Notes under the pieces: generated by a model | What the model was told of the DNA's origin: nothing | The model's input: only the letters and a program-made list of their open reading frames with translations | Databases searched by the model: none | In this document: one piece after another, positions 34,103-43,750 of the stretch | How positions within the stretch are numbered: the first letter of the stretch is position 1 | Layout: every line of letters starts with the position of its first letter | Translations under genes and position numbers: made by a program | NCBI GenBank assembly: GCA_947453445.1 | Contig: CANGGP010000003.1 | Span: 1 to 64,000, forward strand | Source: Sphingobacteriaceae bacterium | Lineage (GTDB): Bacteria; Bacteroidota; Bacteroidia; B-17B0; Aurantibacillaceae | Direction: 5' to 3' | DNA length: 64,000 bases

Positions 34103-34938
34103 TGCCAACATCAAAAAATACATATCATCCAATTGGCGTATTCGACAGTGGTTTCGGCGGCTTAACGGTTTTAAAAGAAATTGTAAAAACCCTCCCCCAA
34201 TACGATTATATTTATCTTGGCGATAATGCCCGTGCGCCATACGGTTCGCGCAGTTACGAAAGTGTTTACCAATACACGCTTGAATGCGTTAAGAAATTAT
34301 TTGATCAAGGTTGCGAATTGGTCATATTGGCTTGCAATACCGCATCAGCAAAAGCCCTTCGAACCATTCAACAAATTGATTTGCCAAAAATAGATGCGCA
34401 CAAAAGGGTGTTAGGCGTTATTCGACCAACTACCGAATTAATAGGCCAAATGACCCATAGCAAACAAGTTGGCATTTTAGGCACAGCCGGAACCGTTAGT
34501 TCAGGTTCTTACATTGTAGAGATTGAAAAATTCTTCCCTGAACTCAAAGTATTTCAACAAGCATGTCCGCAATTGGTGCCGCTCATCGAAAACGATGAAG
34601 CCGATACACAAGGGGCTGAATACTTTATCGAAAAATATGTGTCGTCTTTATTAAATCAAGCGCCCAATATCGACGCCGTGGTATTAGGCTGCACACACTA
34701 TCCGCTTATTCAAAAACAAATTCAAAAATATTTGCCGGCAAATGTAAAATTGTTGTCGCAAGGACCAATCATTGCTGAAAGTTTAAAAAAATATTTGGCC
34801 ATGCACCCCGAAATGGAAAATCGTTGCAGCAAAAATGGTCAACTTGAATTTTTTACCACCGATACGACCGATGCTTTTGATCGTGCAGGCACAAAATTTT
34901 TTGGCAGCCCCATTCACTCAAATCACATGAGTATTTAG
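34102..34938 (+). CDS. murI: Glutamate racemase
   Basis: Supplies D-glutamate for peptidoglycan. The 278-residue protein starts at 34102, where ATG overlaps the previous stop; the open frame goes 7 codons further. It shows GVFDSGFGGLTVLKEI, the first catalytic cysteine in ILACNTASAKALR at about residue 76 and the second in LGCTHYPLIQ near residue 196; the DNARAPYGSRS substrate loop is intact. Length normal. The last 4 bases overlap the convergent small lipoprotein gene. Confidence 0.94.
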   Translation: MPTSKNTYHPIGVFDSGFGGLTVLKEIVKTLPQYDYIYLGDNARAPYGSRSYESVYQYTLECVKKLFDQGCELVILACNTASAKALRTIQQIDLPKIDAHKRVLGVIRPTTELIGQMTHSKQVGILGTAGTVSSGSYIVEIEKFFPELKVFQQACPQLVPLIENDEADTQGAEYFIEKYVSSLLNQAPNIDAVVLGCTHYPLIQKQIQKYLPANVKLLSQGPIIAESLKKYLAMHPEMENRCSKNGQLEFFTTDTTDAFDRAGTKFFGSPIHSNHMSI

Positions 34939-35243
34939 TGTTTTTTGTGTATAGAAGTTAATTTCACAATCGTGCCTGCCATACATATGCTCATGCTTGG
35001 TGATTCAACATATGAGCAAACAATTTCTTGCCCATCTTCCAACTGAATTTTAAATTTATCAAGATTAACCGGCTCCAACATCATTGCCCCATGCAAATCT
35101 TTTTCATTCAACTCAATCAACCAACCACAACCATCAAGCCCTGTGCAATTTCTCAATTTACCGTAAACGCGGCGCTCAACGTTTTTAGAACACGATGCAA
35201 ATAATGTAAAGCTTAAAATTGTTGCAATAATTCTAAAATTCAC
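34935..35243 (-). CDS. Small putative lipoprotein
   Basis: A 102-residue protein: signal with lipobox LFASC (about residue 17), then a mature domain with CTGLDGCGWLIELNEKDLHG, which has two cysteines and may bind a ligand or form a disulphide, and a short beta-rich end with a further CSYVESPSMSIC pair. I do not recognise the family. It directly follows the AsmA gene on the minus strand (22 bases), so it may be co-transcribed with it. Confidence 0.65.
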   Translation of the reverse strand: MNFRIIATILSFTLFASCSKNVERRVYGKLRNCTGLDGCGWLIELNEKDLHGAMMLEPVNLDKFKIQLEDGQEIVCSYVESPSMSICMAGTIVKLTSIHKKH

Positions 35244-35264
35244 CGTTGTTTTATTTACTAGATA

Positions 35265-38093
35265 TTACTTTTTTGATTCCGCTGCCTTGGCATCTGCTTT
35301 CACCTTGGCATCTTCCAAGCTTTTCTTACAACGCTCTTCAGCATCATTTAGTATTTTTTGCACCTTTTCATCTACTTTTTTCTTTGCCTGTTCAGCCACC
35401 TTTTTAGCGGCAATCTTCGCAATTGGATTGCCGGCTTGTTCAACCAATTGGTCTGCAGCGGCATACCCATCTTGTTTGGCCTTCTCAGCCGATGCTTGTG
35501 CCTCTACTTTGTTTTTTTCACATTGTGCCTTTGCGTCTTCCAATATTTTTTGAGCCTCGGCATTCGCTTTGTCAATACCTGCATTCAAAGCTTGAGTGGT
35601 AACTGTACTCACAGCTGCCTTGCCATCATCTTTCATACTGGTTTTAATACTCGGTTTCATTACTGTGCCGCCAAATAAAGCCACCACATTTATTTTTTCG
35701 GCCATATTAATATTGGTACCTGCAGCTGCATTTGCCTGACTCAGTAATCCGTTAAGTGCCGAATTAGCCGCCGAACCAAACATGCTGCGCGGAATTTCCA
35801 TCTTCCATTTATAATCTATCGTTTGATCCAAGCCTGTGCTGCCCGAAATGTTTGTTTTTACTGCATTTATTTTTGTGTCAAATGGCTCTAAATTAATTCT
35901 GCCGTTTTTAATAAAGTATTTTAAATTTAAATCGGTCACGTCCATGCTTTTTAATTGATCGATTTTTAAAGTCTCACTTAATTTCATAAACGGCGGGAAA
36001 CCGCCTACATTCACCTTTTTGGTTTTAAATACGCCGCTGGCATCAACGGTACTTAAATCCGGCTCCATCTTACTGTTCAAAGCCACGTTAAAGTTTTCCA
36101 AAGTAGCCGTGAAAAAACCCTTGGCGTATTTGCCAACCGGTGCTAATTTCTGTACCGAATTAAATGTGTTAAATGTGTTTTGAATATCGAAATTCTCCAC
36201 TTTTAAATTCAAGGCTGTTGTTGGTTTTTTAATGTTGGTGCTCTCATAATAGCCATCAACCGTTAATGCCCCGCCCATTGTATTCATTTTTAAATTGGTC
36301 ATGTGTAGTTTTTCATTTCTAATCACAATGTTCCCAACCATGTTTTCAATCACCATGTTTGTATAAAGCACCTTGTTGATTTTTGCATCCAAATTAAAAT
36401 CAATGTTGGCCGGTACGGCAAATGCGGCTGTGGTAGCATTGGCTGCAGCGGCACTGTCTGCGGCTGTGCTTGGTGTTGCAGCAGCACTGCTTGTTGAGCT
36501 GCCCATCATTTCATTCAAGTCCATCAAATTACTGCTAATGCTAAACGAACCTTTAATTAAATCGTTCTTAAAAACATACTGCATAAAATTCTCAATTCTA
36601 CCCGATGCCTTTAAATCGCTTTTTCCAAGCATGGCATCAAAGCTTGTGAGTGCTACATATTGCGTACTAAAATCCAAAATCATTTTATTTAAAAATACTT
36701 CATAAGGCAAGGTCGCCGTCTTGTAATTCATCTTGTCGATTTCCAAAGTGCCTTCAGCTTTAAATTTGTCATATTCCTTTTTATCAATACTGCTCAAATG
36801 GCCATCCATGCTGATGTTCGATTTGATGGTGCCACTTAAATTATCGCCCTTATCAAGCGGAATAAACTCTTTTACCGAAGCCAAATTAATCAATCCCTTC
36901 ACTGTTGCTTTGATTCCGGGATCTGAAATTGGTGTTTTAATGTGTGCACTTAAATCAATAGGATTGCCGGCCATTTCAACATGAAAAGTATTTACATCTA
37001 CCGTGGTGGCATCTAACACCCCATTCGGATTCAACACTTTTATTTCAACATTAATGTTATCGACCGACTTTGGCAAACTCGGATATTTAAACATGGCGTT
37101 TTTAATCGATAAATTAGTGCCAAAAGCAGGCATCTCAACAGCGTTGTATCGTCCCTTTGCATATCCGTCTAAAGCCAATTTACCCGCCGTTTTAATAGAT
37201 GCAAAATCTTTTGAATAAACACTCGGTATCAATGATAATATGGATTTAAACTCCGTTTGTTTTGCATTGAACTTTATATCCATGTCAATATTGGTATCAG
37301 GCATCAAAATCACGCCATCCAATCCCAAGCTTAAATCGTTTAGTTTAAATTCATTTTCTTTAAACGTAAATTTAAATTGCGGCATGTTCATGTTGATATC
37401 GGCATTGGCCGATGCGTGCACATCCGTTAAATAAGCAACACCATCCATTTTAAAACTGGTTTTCGCAATGTCCAAAACATTGTTCATCAAAAAATCGTCT
37501 TGCGTAAAATCTCCTTTTAAAGTGTAATTCACATTTTCAAGTTTCGAATACATATTGCTTTCGGCATCATCATAAACCACATAACAATCGGTCATTTTAA
37601 ATTCTTTTAACTTCATCGAAAATTTGGTCGCAGCTGTATCTTCTGCTGCCGTGGCTGATGCCGAGCTGTCGGACTTACTGATGTCCCAGTTGGCCTTGCC
37701 GTTTTTTAATACCTTTCCCAATAATCTTGCTTTATTTATCAAAACCGAATTAATTTGATAAGGTCCGCCATTAATCACACTTTTTAAATTGATGTCGGTG
37801 CTCAACAAATCAATATAAGCCAAAGTATCATCCTTAAATTCATTCACGCCAACCACACTCAGCTTGTTGATTTTAAATCTAAAATCAGGAAACGATGAAA
37901 TTAAACTTAAATCAAATTCACCAAAGTCAACCTTGGCATTTAAGTTCGCATTGGCTTGCTCTTTTACTATTGAAACAATTTTATCTTTAAAAATAAAAGG
38001 GGCCGCAGCCAACAAAACGATTAGCAAAAGCAGCGTAATGCCTGTCCATTTTAGAATACGTGTGAAAATATTTTTTTTAGCCGGACTGTTCAT
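35265..38093 (-). CDS. AsmA-family protein with long coiled-coil tail
   Basis: A 942-residue protein with one N-terminal membrane anchor (residues 13-33, ILKWTGITLLLLIVLLAAAPF) and an AsmA/TamB-like periplasmic region (IVSIVKEQANANLNAKVDFG at 35-54; AsmA2-type domain around residues 700-830). AsmA-like proteins are lipid-transfer bridges of the outer membrane. Around residue 545 is a low-complexity Ser/Ala/Thr linker. The last 110 residues are unusual: a Lys/Ala/Glu-rich coiled coil (AKQDGYAAADQLVEQAGNP, VAEQAKKKVDEKVQKILNDA) that resembles the stalk of ATP-synthase b subunits or apolipoproteins. Family assignment is firm, substrate unknown. Confidence 0.87.
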   Translation of the reverse strand: MNSPAKKNIFTRILKWTGITLLLLIVLLAAAPFIFKDKIVSIVKEQANANLNAKVDFGEFDLSLISSFPDFRFKINKLSVVGVNEFKDDTLAYIDLLSTDINLKSVINGGPYQINSVLINKARLLGKVLKNGKANWDISKSDSSASATAAEDTAATKFSMKLKEFKMTDCYVVYDDAESNMYSKLENVNYTLKGDFTQDDFLMNNVLDIAKTSFKMDGVAYLTDVHASANADINMNMPQFKFTFKENEFKLNDLSLGLDGVILMPDTNIDMDIKFNAKQTEFKSILSLIPSVYSKDFASIKTAGKLALDGYAKGRYNAVEMPAFGTNLSIKNAMFKYPSLPKSVDNINVEIKVLNPNGVLDATTVDVNTFHVEMAGNPIDLSAHIKTPISDPGIKATVKGLINLASVKEFIPLDKGDNLSGTIKSNISMDGHLSSIDKKEYDKFKAEGTLEIDKMNYKTATLPYEVFLNKMILDFSTQYVALTSFDAMLGKSDLKASGRIENFMQYVFKNDLIKGSFSISSNLMDLNEMMGSSTSSAAATPSTAADSAAAANATTAAFAVPANIDFNLDAKINKVLYTNMVIENMVGNIVIRNEKLHMTNLKMNTMGGALTVDGYYESTNIKKPTTALNLKVENFDIQNTFNTFNSVQKLAPVGKYAKGFFTATLENFNVALNSKMEPDLSTVDASGVFKTKKVNVGGFPPFMKLSETLKIDQLKSMDVTDLNLKYFIKNGRINLEPFDTKINAVKTNISGSTGLDQTIDYKWKMEIPRSMFGSAANSALNGLLSQANAAAGTNINMAEKINVVALFGGTVMKPSIKTSMKDDGKAAVSTVTTQALNAGIDKANAEAQKILEDAKAQCEKNKVEAQASAEKAKQDGYAAADQLVEQAGNPIAKIAAKKVAEQAKKKVDEKVQKILNDAEERCKKSLEDAKVKADAKAAESKK

Positions 38094-38243
38094 GTGTGTG
38101 TTTTTAGAACAATAAAAATAAGAAGAAATACAATATCTTCCCTTTTGTTTTGTAGTCTAATTTGATTAGCTGTGGATTGGCGTTAAATGATTTACAGAAT
38201 TTGAATCCCCAAAAAATTTTACGCTTGCAAATTGCATAAAACA

Positions 38244-38270
38244 AAAAAACCTCCAAAAAGGAGGTTTTTT
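38244..38270 (-). terminator. Terminator of the rimP-nusA-infB operon
   Basis: A perfect 11 bp stem AAAAAACCTCC/GGAGGTTTTTT (38244-38254 with 38260-38270) with a 5-base loop; runs of T on both strands make it bidirectional. It lies 20 bases beyond the infB stop codon and is the natural 3' end of that operon. Confidence 0.9.
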
Positions 38271-38289
38271 AAATAATCGAAAATTGTTC

Positions 38290-41097
38290 TTATAGTTTTG
38301 CTTTGATTTCTATCATCTCGTATCCTTCAATGATATCACCAATTACAATGTCGTTAAAACCTTCAATATCTAAACCGCACTCGTAACCTGAAGCCACTTC
38401 TTTCACATCGTCTTTAAATCGTTTTAATGATCCTAAGGCGCCCGAATGAATTACGATGCCGTCGCGTATCACACGAACTTTTGTATTGCGCGTTACTTTT
38501 CCGTCTAACACATAACAACCTGCAATGGTTCCAACTTTGGTAATTTTAAATACTTCACGTACTTCAATATTACACACAATTTTCTCCTCAAACTCAGGTG
38601 CCAACATGCCTTCCATAGCAGCCTTTATTTCATTGATGGCATCGTAAATAATTGAATACAAACGAATGTCGATTTCTTCTACCTCTGCCAATTTACGGGC
38701 ACTGGTACTTGGTCGTACTTGGAAGCCTAAGATGATTGCGTTTGATGCAGAAGCCAACAACACATCACTTTCACTAATGGCACCAACCGATTTATGAATA
38801 ATGTTCACCGCAATTTTTTCAGTTGAAAGTTTTAACAACGAATCCGCTAAAGCTTCAATCGAACCATCTACGTCACCTTTAATAATGATGTTTAATTCCT
38901 TAAAGTCTCCAATCGCCAAACGACGACCAATTTCATCCAAGGTAATGTGTTTGTGTGTGCGTATGCCTTGTTCGCGTTGCAATTGTAATCGTTTATTCGC
39001 AATTTCTCTTGCCTCACGCTCATCGTTCATCACGTTAAATTTATCTCCCGCTTGTGGCGCACCGCTTAATCCCAATACTTTCACCGGATGTGATGGGCCT
39101 GCTTGGTCCACCTTTTGACCGCGCTCATTAAACATCGCACGTACACGTCCGCTGTAACTACCGGCCAACATAATGTCGCCAATTTTTAAAGTTCCCGTTT
39201 GCACCAAAATCGTTGATACATAACCACGGCCTTCTTCCATACTGGCTTCAATTACACTACCTGCGGCATTGCGCTTAGGGTTCGCTTTTAAATCCATCAT
39301 GTCGGCTTCCAACAACACTTTCTCTAACAATAAATCAATGTTTTTTCCTTGTTTTGCCGATACTTCCTGACATTGGTATTTACCACCCCACTCTTCAACC
39401 AAAATATTCATTTGCGATAAGCCTTCACGAATTTTATCAGGATTTGCACCTGGCTTATCAATTTTATTGATCGCAAAAATCATGCGAACCCCCGCTGCTT
39501 GCGCATGGTTAATGGCTTCTTTGGTTTGCGGCATGATGCTGTCGTCGGCCGCTACCACAATAATGGCGATATCGGTAATTTTAGCACCACGTGCACGCAT
39601 GGCCGTAAAGGCTTCGTGACCAGGTGTATCTAAAAATGTCACACTGCGGTTGTCGGCCAATTTAACATTGTATGCACCAATATGTTGTGTAATGCCTCCG
39701 GCTTCGCCGGCTACAACATTTGCACTGCGTATAAAATCCAATAACGATGTTTTACCGTGGTCAACGTGACCCATCACCGTAACAATTGGTGGACGAGGAA
39801 TTAAATCTTCAGCAGAATCTTTATCTTCTTCAATTGATTCAATATCCTCAGCACTGCCAAATTCAATTTTGTAACCAAATTCTTCGGCAACAATTGAAAT
39901 CGTTTCAGCATCTAAACGTTGGTTAATCGAAACAAATAAGCCCAACGACATACAGGTAGAAATAATTTGCGTTACCTGCACATTCATCATTTGCGCCAAC
40001 TGATTTGCACTCACAAACTCAGCCACACGCAACAACTTCTTGTCTGCTTCAGCAATCTCAGCTTTTTCAGCCATACGGTCACGAATCTCATCACGTTTTT
40101 CACGACGGTATTTCGATGTTTTCGACTTATTTCCTTTTTCACTCAAACGCGCTAAAGTTTCCTTTATCTGTGCTTGAATTTCTTCTTCAGTAAGCTCATG
40201 ACGTGGTTTGCCCGGCGTTGCAGGCCCCGGCTTTTTCGCGCGCGGATCACCATATTTTTCTTTGGCTCTCTCACGGGCAATTGCCGATTGCTCTTTCCCT
40301 ACTTTCTTAATTTCTTCTTCCGATAAGCCTCCCTTGCGTATGCGCTTGCGTTTTTTCTTGTCGGCGGCACTTGCGTTAGGATTGGTAACCGGTGGTTTCT
40401 TTAAGGTTTCCTTGGCAACCGGTAACTCAACACGACCTAAAATTTTAGGTCCTTCAAGTTTTTCGTATTTGGTTTCAATAAACTCTTCTTTCGGCTCTTG
40501 TTTTACTTCAGGCTCTGGCACAATCACCACTACCTTTGGTTCTTCAACTTTTGGCTCCTCTTCCTCCTTAACAACTTTTGCCGATTTTTTAGCAGGTTTC
40601 GCTTCTGTCTTCGCTTTTTTATCCGGTTTGGTTTTTAAATTCAAAGAATCTAAATCCAATTTACCCAATACCTTGGGGCCTTCGAAACTCGTTTCTGCCT
40701 CAACTTTAACAGGGGCTGATTCTTCCTTCACCACGTCAACAACTTCAGGCGCAGATACAGGCTCCTCCTGTTCCTTATTAACGGTTAAGTCTTTAATCAC
40801 AACAACCTTAGGGTCTTGTTCTTTCTCTTTCTTAACCTTGACTTCCTCCAATACAATGGATTCACGTTTTACTTTTAAAGTAGAAACCTGACTCACATTT
40901 TCGGCTTCTTCACGCGCAGATTTATCGCTCGAGAATTCCTTCAACAGCAATTTATATTCTGTATCTCCAAGTTTTGAATTTGGATTATTGTCAATTTTAT
41001 GTCCTTTAGTCGCTAGGAACTCAATAATCTTTGGTACAGATATATTAAACTCGAGTGCGGCTTTACTAAGCCTAAGTATTTTTGTTCCTTCGGTCAT
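38290..41097 (-). CDS. infB: Translation initiation factor IF-2
   Basis: IF-2 recruits initiator tRNA to the 30S subunit and is a GTPase. The 935-residue protein has an IF2N domain at residues 1-55 ([19 protein letters not shown]), a long Lys/Glu/Pro-rich linker to about residue 350 and a second IF2N-like segment ([20 protein letters not shown]). The G domain starts at about 444 with GHVDHGKTS, then [11 protein letters not shown] and NKIDKPGA; domains II-IV and the C-terminal fMet-tRNA domain complete it. The charged linker with repeated VKKEKEQ and KPAKKS is lineage-specific. It follows nusA by 54 bases. Confidence 0.96.
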   Translation of the reverse strand: MTEGTKILRLSKAALEFNISVPKIIEFLATKGHKIDNNPNSKLGDTEYKLLLKEFSSDKSAREEAENVSQVSTLKVKRESIVLEEVKVKKEKEQDPKVVVIKDLTVNKEQEEPVSAPEVVDVVKEESAPVKVEAETSFEGPKVLGKLDLDSLNLKTKPDKKAKTEAKPAKKSAKVVKEEEEPKVEEPKVVVIVPEPEVKQEPKEEFIETKYEKLEGPKILGRVELPVAKETLKKPPVTNPNASAADKKKRKRIRKGGLSEEEIKKVGKEQSAIARERAKEKYGDPRAKKPGPATPGKPRHELTEEEIQAQIKETLARLSEKGNKSKTSKYRREKRDEIRDRMAEKAEIAEADKKLLRVAEFVSANQLAQMMNVQVTQIISTCMSLGLFVSINQRLDAETISIVAEEFGYKIEFGSAEDIESIEEDKDSAEDLIPRPPIVTVMGHVDHGKTSLLDFIRSANVVAGEAGGITQHIGAYNVKLADNRSVTFLDTPGHEAFTAMRARGAKITDIAIIVVAADDSIMPQTKEAINHAQAAGVRMIFAINKIDKPGANPDKIREGLSQMNILVEEWGGKYQCQEVSAKQGKNIDLLLEKVLLEADMMDLKANPKRNAAGSVIEASMEEGRGYVSTILVQTGTLKIGDIMLAGSYSGRVRAMFNERGQKVDQAGPSHPVKVLGLSGAPQAGDKFNVMNDEREAREIANKRLQLQREQGIRTHKHITLDEIGRRLAIGDFKELNIIIKGDVDGSIEALADSLLKLSTEKIAVNIIHKSVGAISESDVLLASASNAIILGFQVRPSTSARKLAEVEEIDIRLYSIIYDAINEIKAAMEGMLAPEFEEKIVCNIEVREVFKITKVGTIAGCYVLDGKVTRNTKVRVIRDGIVIHSGALGSLKRFKDDVKEVASGYECGLDIEGFNDIVIGDIIEGYEMIEIKAKL

Positions 41098-41151
41098 ATA
41101 TTTTTATTCTTCTTTTCTTTTTTATATCAAATGCTTTTGGATTTTAAAGAA

Positions 41152-42411
41152 TTATTCTTCAAACTCAGCACTCAATACTTCGCGAACACTCGCAATGGTT
41201 TCAACATCTAATCCGGTACGACGCTCTAATTCAGCATCACTTAATTCCAACACCGATTTAGCAGTATCGCAACCAATGGCTTTTAATTGTTCGATGATAT
41301 CACTTTCAATTTCGTCTGAAAATTCTTCCAAATCCACATCTTCAGTTTCAACATCAATGTCAGTATCACGGAATACATCAATTTCGTAGCCGGTTAATTT
41401 TCCTGCTAATTTAATGTTAAATCCGCCTTTTCCAATGGCTAAGCTAATTTGATCAGGTTTTAAAAACACCTCAGCACGCTTGGTTTCATCATCAATTTTA
41501 ATGGTGGTGATTTTTGCAGGGCTCAAAGCACGCTGAATCAACAAGTTTGAATTATTGGTAAAATTAATCACATCAATGTTCTCGTTCTTTAATTCTCTCA
41601 CGATACCATGAATACGCGAACCCTTCATCCCAACACAAGCACCAACCGGATCAATTCTGTCATCATAACTTTCAACGGCAACTTTTGCTCTTTCGCCCGG
41701 CTCACGTACAATTTTTTTAATGGTAATTAATCCGTCAAAAATTTCAGGTACTTCAGTTTCAAATAAACGCTCTAAGAAAACAGGTGAAGTTCTTGAAACA
41801 ACAATTGATGGTGTTCCATTTTTCATTTCTACTTTAGAAACAACGGCTTTAACTGTATCTCCTTTTTTGAAAAAGTCAGAAGGAATTTGCTCCGTTTTAG
41901 GCAATAACAATTCATTGCCCTCATCATCTACCAACATGATTTCTTTTTTCCATACTTGGTATACTTCGGCGGTGATTACATCACCAACTTTTTCTTTGTA
42001 CTTATTATAAATTTCACTCTTCTCGAGTTCAAGAATTTTTTGAACCAAATTCTGACGCACCGAAAGCACGGCACGACGACCAAAGTCTTCCAATTTCACG
42101 CTTTCCGACACATCTTCCCCAATTTCAAAATCAGGCTCAATTTTTTTAGCATCCGCTAAACTAATGTGCTTGTTTTCATCGTAATCAAATGAATCTTCCG
42201 CAAATTCATCATCTACAATTCTACGGTTCTTATAAATTTCAACATCGCCTTTATCAGGATTCACAATAATATCGAAGTTTTTATCTGAGCCATAACGCTT
42301 AATTAGCATGCTTCTAAAAACATCTTCAATGATGCTCATGAGTGTAGCACGATCGATATTCTTGATTTCTTTAAATTCTGAAAACGATTCGATTAGGTTA
42401 ACGCCTTCCAT
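41152..42411 (-). CDS. nusA: Transcription termination/antitermination protein NusA
   Basis: NusA binds RNA polymerase and RNA to modulate pausing and termination. The 419-residue protein has an N-terminal domain, an S1 domain (EVYQVWKKEIMLVDDEGNE region), KH1 (GACVGMKGSRIHGIVREL at about 245) and KH2 (ISLAIGKGGFNIKLAGKLTG). The acidic C-terminal repeat (DTDIDVETEDVDLEEFSDE) and a helical HhH-like end (DAELERRTGLDVETIASV) follow, in contrast to the longer E. coli C-terminus. Spacing to rimP is 11 bases. Confidence 0.95.
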   Translation of the reverse strand: MEGVNLIESFSEFKEIKNIDRATLMSIIEDVFRSMLIKRYGSDKNFDIIVNPDKGDVEIYKNRRIVDDEFAEDSFDYDENKHISLADAKKIEPDFEIGEDVSESVKLEDFGRRAVLSVRQNLVQKILELEKSEIYNKYKEKVGDVITAEVYQVWKKEIMLVDDEGNELLLPKTEQIPSDFFKKGDTVKAVVSKVEMKNGTPSIVVSRTSPVFLERLFETEVPEIFDGLITIKKIVREPGERAKVAVESYDDRIDPVGACVGMKGSRIHGIVRELKNENIDVINFTNNSNLLIQRALSPAKITTIKIDDETKRAEVFLKPDQISLAIGKGGFNIKLAGKLTGYEIDVFRDTDIDVETEDVDLEEFSDEIESDIIEQLKAIGCDTAKSVLELSDAELERRTGLDVETIASVREVLSAEFEE

Positions 42412-42422
42412 AGTATTAATTT

Positions 42423-42887
42423 TTAGTATTTAAGTTTAACTTTTGATTCTTTTATTTTATCTAAACTGATGATTTCTTGTTTCGTAACATTTATTTTGCC
42501 CTTGCCAATAGGCTTATTCTCTCTTACAACATACTCAAGGGTTAATACATCACCGTTAAATGCAATTAACTTTCCGCCTGTTTTGTTGCCGTCCAACAAC
42601 TTAATTTCAAAATCACGGCCAATGTGTTTTATGTATTGACGTGGCATCACCAAAGGGCTGGTTGCCCCATGCGAACTAACGTCCAATGCAAAATCTTCCG
42701 ATTCACGGTCCAATTGCCCCTCAATGGCTCTGCTTAAGCCTACGCAGTCCTTAATGGTTACCCCATCATCGCCGTCAATCAACACCGAAATGTGATTGTC
42801 GGAAGCGACCTTAATACCGGTAACATAAATGTTGGTGCCGGTTAAATGCGCATTCGCTAATTCAAGTATGTATTCTTTTGTTATCAA
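42423..42887 (-). CDS. rimP: Ribosome assembly cofactor RimP
   Basis: RimP is needed for late 30S maturation. The start is taken at the TTG at 42887, giving 154 residues beginning ITKEYILEL, which fits family length and N-terminus; the frame reaches ATG 42926, but that would translate through the leader hairpin. The alpha-beta domain shows CVGLSRAIEGQLDRESEDFALDV and the GRDFEIKLLDG segment, and the SH3-like C-terminal domain ends in KESKVKLKY. First gene of rimP-nusA-infB. Start confidence is moderate. Confidence 0.88.
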   Translation of the reverse strand: MITKEYILELANAHLTGTNIYVTGIKVASDNHISVLIDGDDGVTIKDCVGLSRAIEGQLDRESEDFALDVSSHGATSPLVMPRQYIKHIGRDFEIKLLDGNKTGGKLIAFNGDVLTLEYVVRENKPIGKGKINVTKQEIISLDKIKESKVKLKY

Positions 42888-42898
42888 TTTTTTGAGAA

Positions 42899-42924
42899 TA
42901 AAAGAGGGGACTTTAGGTCCCCTC
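42899..42924 (-). promoter_or_regulatory. Terminator-like hairpin in the rimP leader
   Basis: On the minus strand GAGGGGAC-CTAAA-GTCCCCTC (8 bp perfect GC-rich stem, 42904-42911 with 42917-42924) is followed by TTTTATT. It sits between the candidate promoter (42946-42973) and the TTG start of rimP, i.e. in the leader. The form is that of an intrinsic terminator, so it may be a transcription attenuator for rimP-nusA-infB. This is a sequence observation; attenuation itself is inferred. Confidence 0.6.
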
Positions 42925-42945
42925 ACTCATTTTTTATTTCGGGCA

Positions 42946-42973
42946 CAAATATATACAATTATTTATTAACAAA
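42946..42973 (-). promoter_or_regulatory. Candidate promoter of the rimP-nusA-infB operon
   Basis: On the minus strand TTTG (42973-42970) precedes TATATTTG (42953-42946) with 16 bases between, resembling the -33/-7 promoter of Bacteroidota although the spacing is on the short side. It predicts a transcription start near 42938, upstream of the leader hairpin. Confidence 0.5.
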
Positions 42974-43045
42974 AAAATAAAAATTTACCGCCAATACCAA
43001 CCTTTTGGCCTTGAGTTTCGTGTACATAAGAAAGGCCCATAAAAC

Positions 43046-43360
43046 ATGACTAAAAAAAGCATTAAAATCATCGTCCTTCTTGTGACCATGTTATTTGCTA
43101 ACATCGAGGCTGCCCACGCCGGCTTGGTTCATAAACTTAAACTTTACATCCACCATGAGTTTGCCACTTGGCAATTTGTGCTAATCCTTTGTGCTCTGAT
43201 GCTCTTAAGTTTTATTTCCTATATCGTTCTTACCCCCGTATCAATCGGTAAACAAAAATTAATACTGTTAACCTCATTTAGCTTCACCAAAGATAGTTTC
43301 GACGCTAAACGGAAATTTGTCACAAAAACAGGGAATATCCTAAGCAACACCAAAGCCTAA
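43046..43360 (+). CDS. Small membrane protein with signal sequence, unknown
   Basis: A 104-residue protein with an N-terminal signal (MTKKSIKIIVLLVTMLFANIEAAHAG), a Leu/His-rich segment, one internal membrane helix (WQFVLILCALMLLSFISYIVL, about residues 42-62) and a basic C-terminal tail (KDSFDAKRKFVTKTGN). I do not recognise the family. It is divergent from the rimP operon and precedes acpP by 139 bases, with a promoter for acpP in between, so it is likely its own unit. Confidence 0.6.
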   Translation: MTKKSIKIIVLLVTMLFANIEAAHAGLVHKLKLYIHHEFATWQFVLILCALMLLSFISYIVLTPVSIGKQKLILLTSFSFTKDSFDAKRKFVTKTGNILSNTKA

Positions 43361-43444
43361 ACTTACTAGGCCTGTGTGTTAGCTACTTATAATGCTATAT
43401 TTCAGGTATTTATCAAAAAACAAGTTCTATTTTAATTTTAAAAT

Positions 43445-43474
43445 TTTGAATTCGCTTCTATATTTTTATTTTTG
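43445..43474 (+). promoter_or_regulatory. Promoter of acpP
   Basis: TTTG at 43445-43448 and TATTTTTG at 43467-43474 with 18 bases between them match the Bacteroidota -33/-7 promoter (TTTG...TAnnTTTG). The predicted start lies near 43481, about 18 bases before the acpP ATG at 43499, which also supports that start over the longer open frame from 43472. Confidence 0.7.
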
Positions 43475-43498
43475 TGTCGAATTTTAAACAAAACAATA

Positions 43499-43738
43499 AT
43501 GTCTGACATTGCAAACAAAGTAAAATCTATCATCGTTGACAAATTAGGTGTTGATGAAAAAGAAGTAACCCCAACCGCTAGTTTTACCAATGATCTTGGT
43601 GCTGATTCGCTAGATACTGTGGAGCTTATCATGGAGTTTGAAAAAGAATTTAACATCGCTATTCCTGACGAACAAGCTGAAAAAATTGGTACAGTAGGCG
43701 ACGCGATTTCTTACATCGAAGCAAACGCAAAAAACTAA
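43499..43738 (+). CDS. acpP: Acyl carrier protein
   Basis: A 79-residue acyl carrier protein for type II fatty acid synthesis. The phosphopantetheine site is the serine in [16 protein letters not shown], at about residue 39. The protein is strongly acidic ([16 protein letters not shown]) as expected. The start MSDIANK at 43499 is used; codons upstream to 43472 lie in the promoter. fabF follows 12 bases downstream, the usual acpP-fabF pair. Confidence 0.96.
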   Translation: MSDIANKVKSIIVDKLGVDEKEVTPTASFTNDLGADSLDTVELIMEFEKEFNIAIPDEQAEKIGTVGDAISYIEANAKN

Positions 43739-43750
43739 TTCTTTTATTAT

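Noticed and set aside
40208-40891. 227-residue open frame on the plus strand opposite infB
   Set aside because: Ser/Thr/Phe-rich reflection of the Lys/Glu-rich IF-2 linker; no start context or homology.
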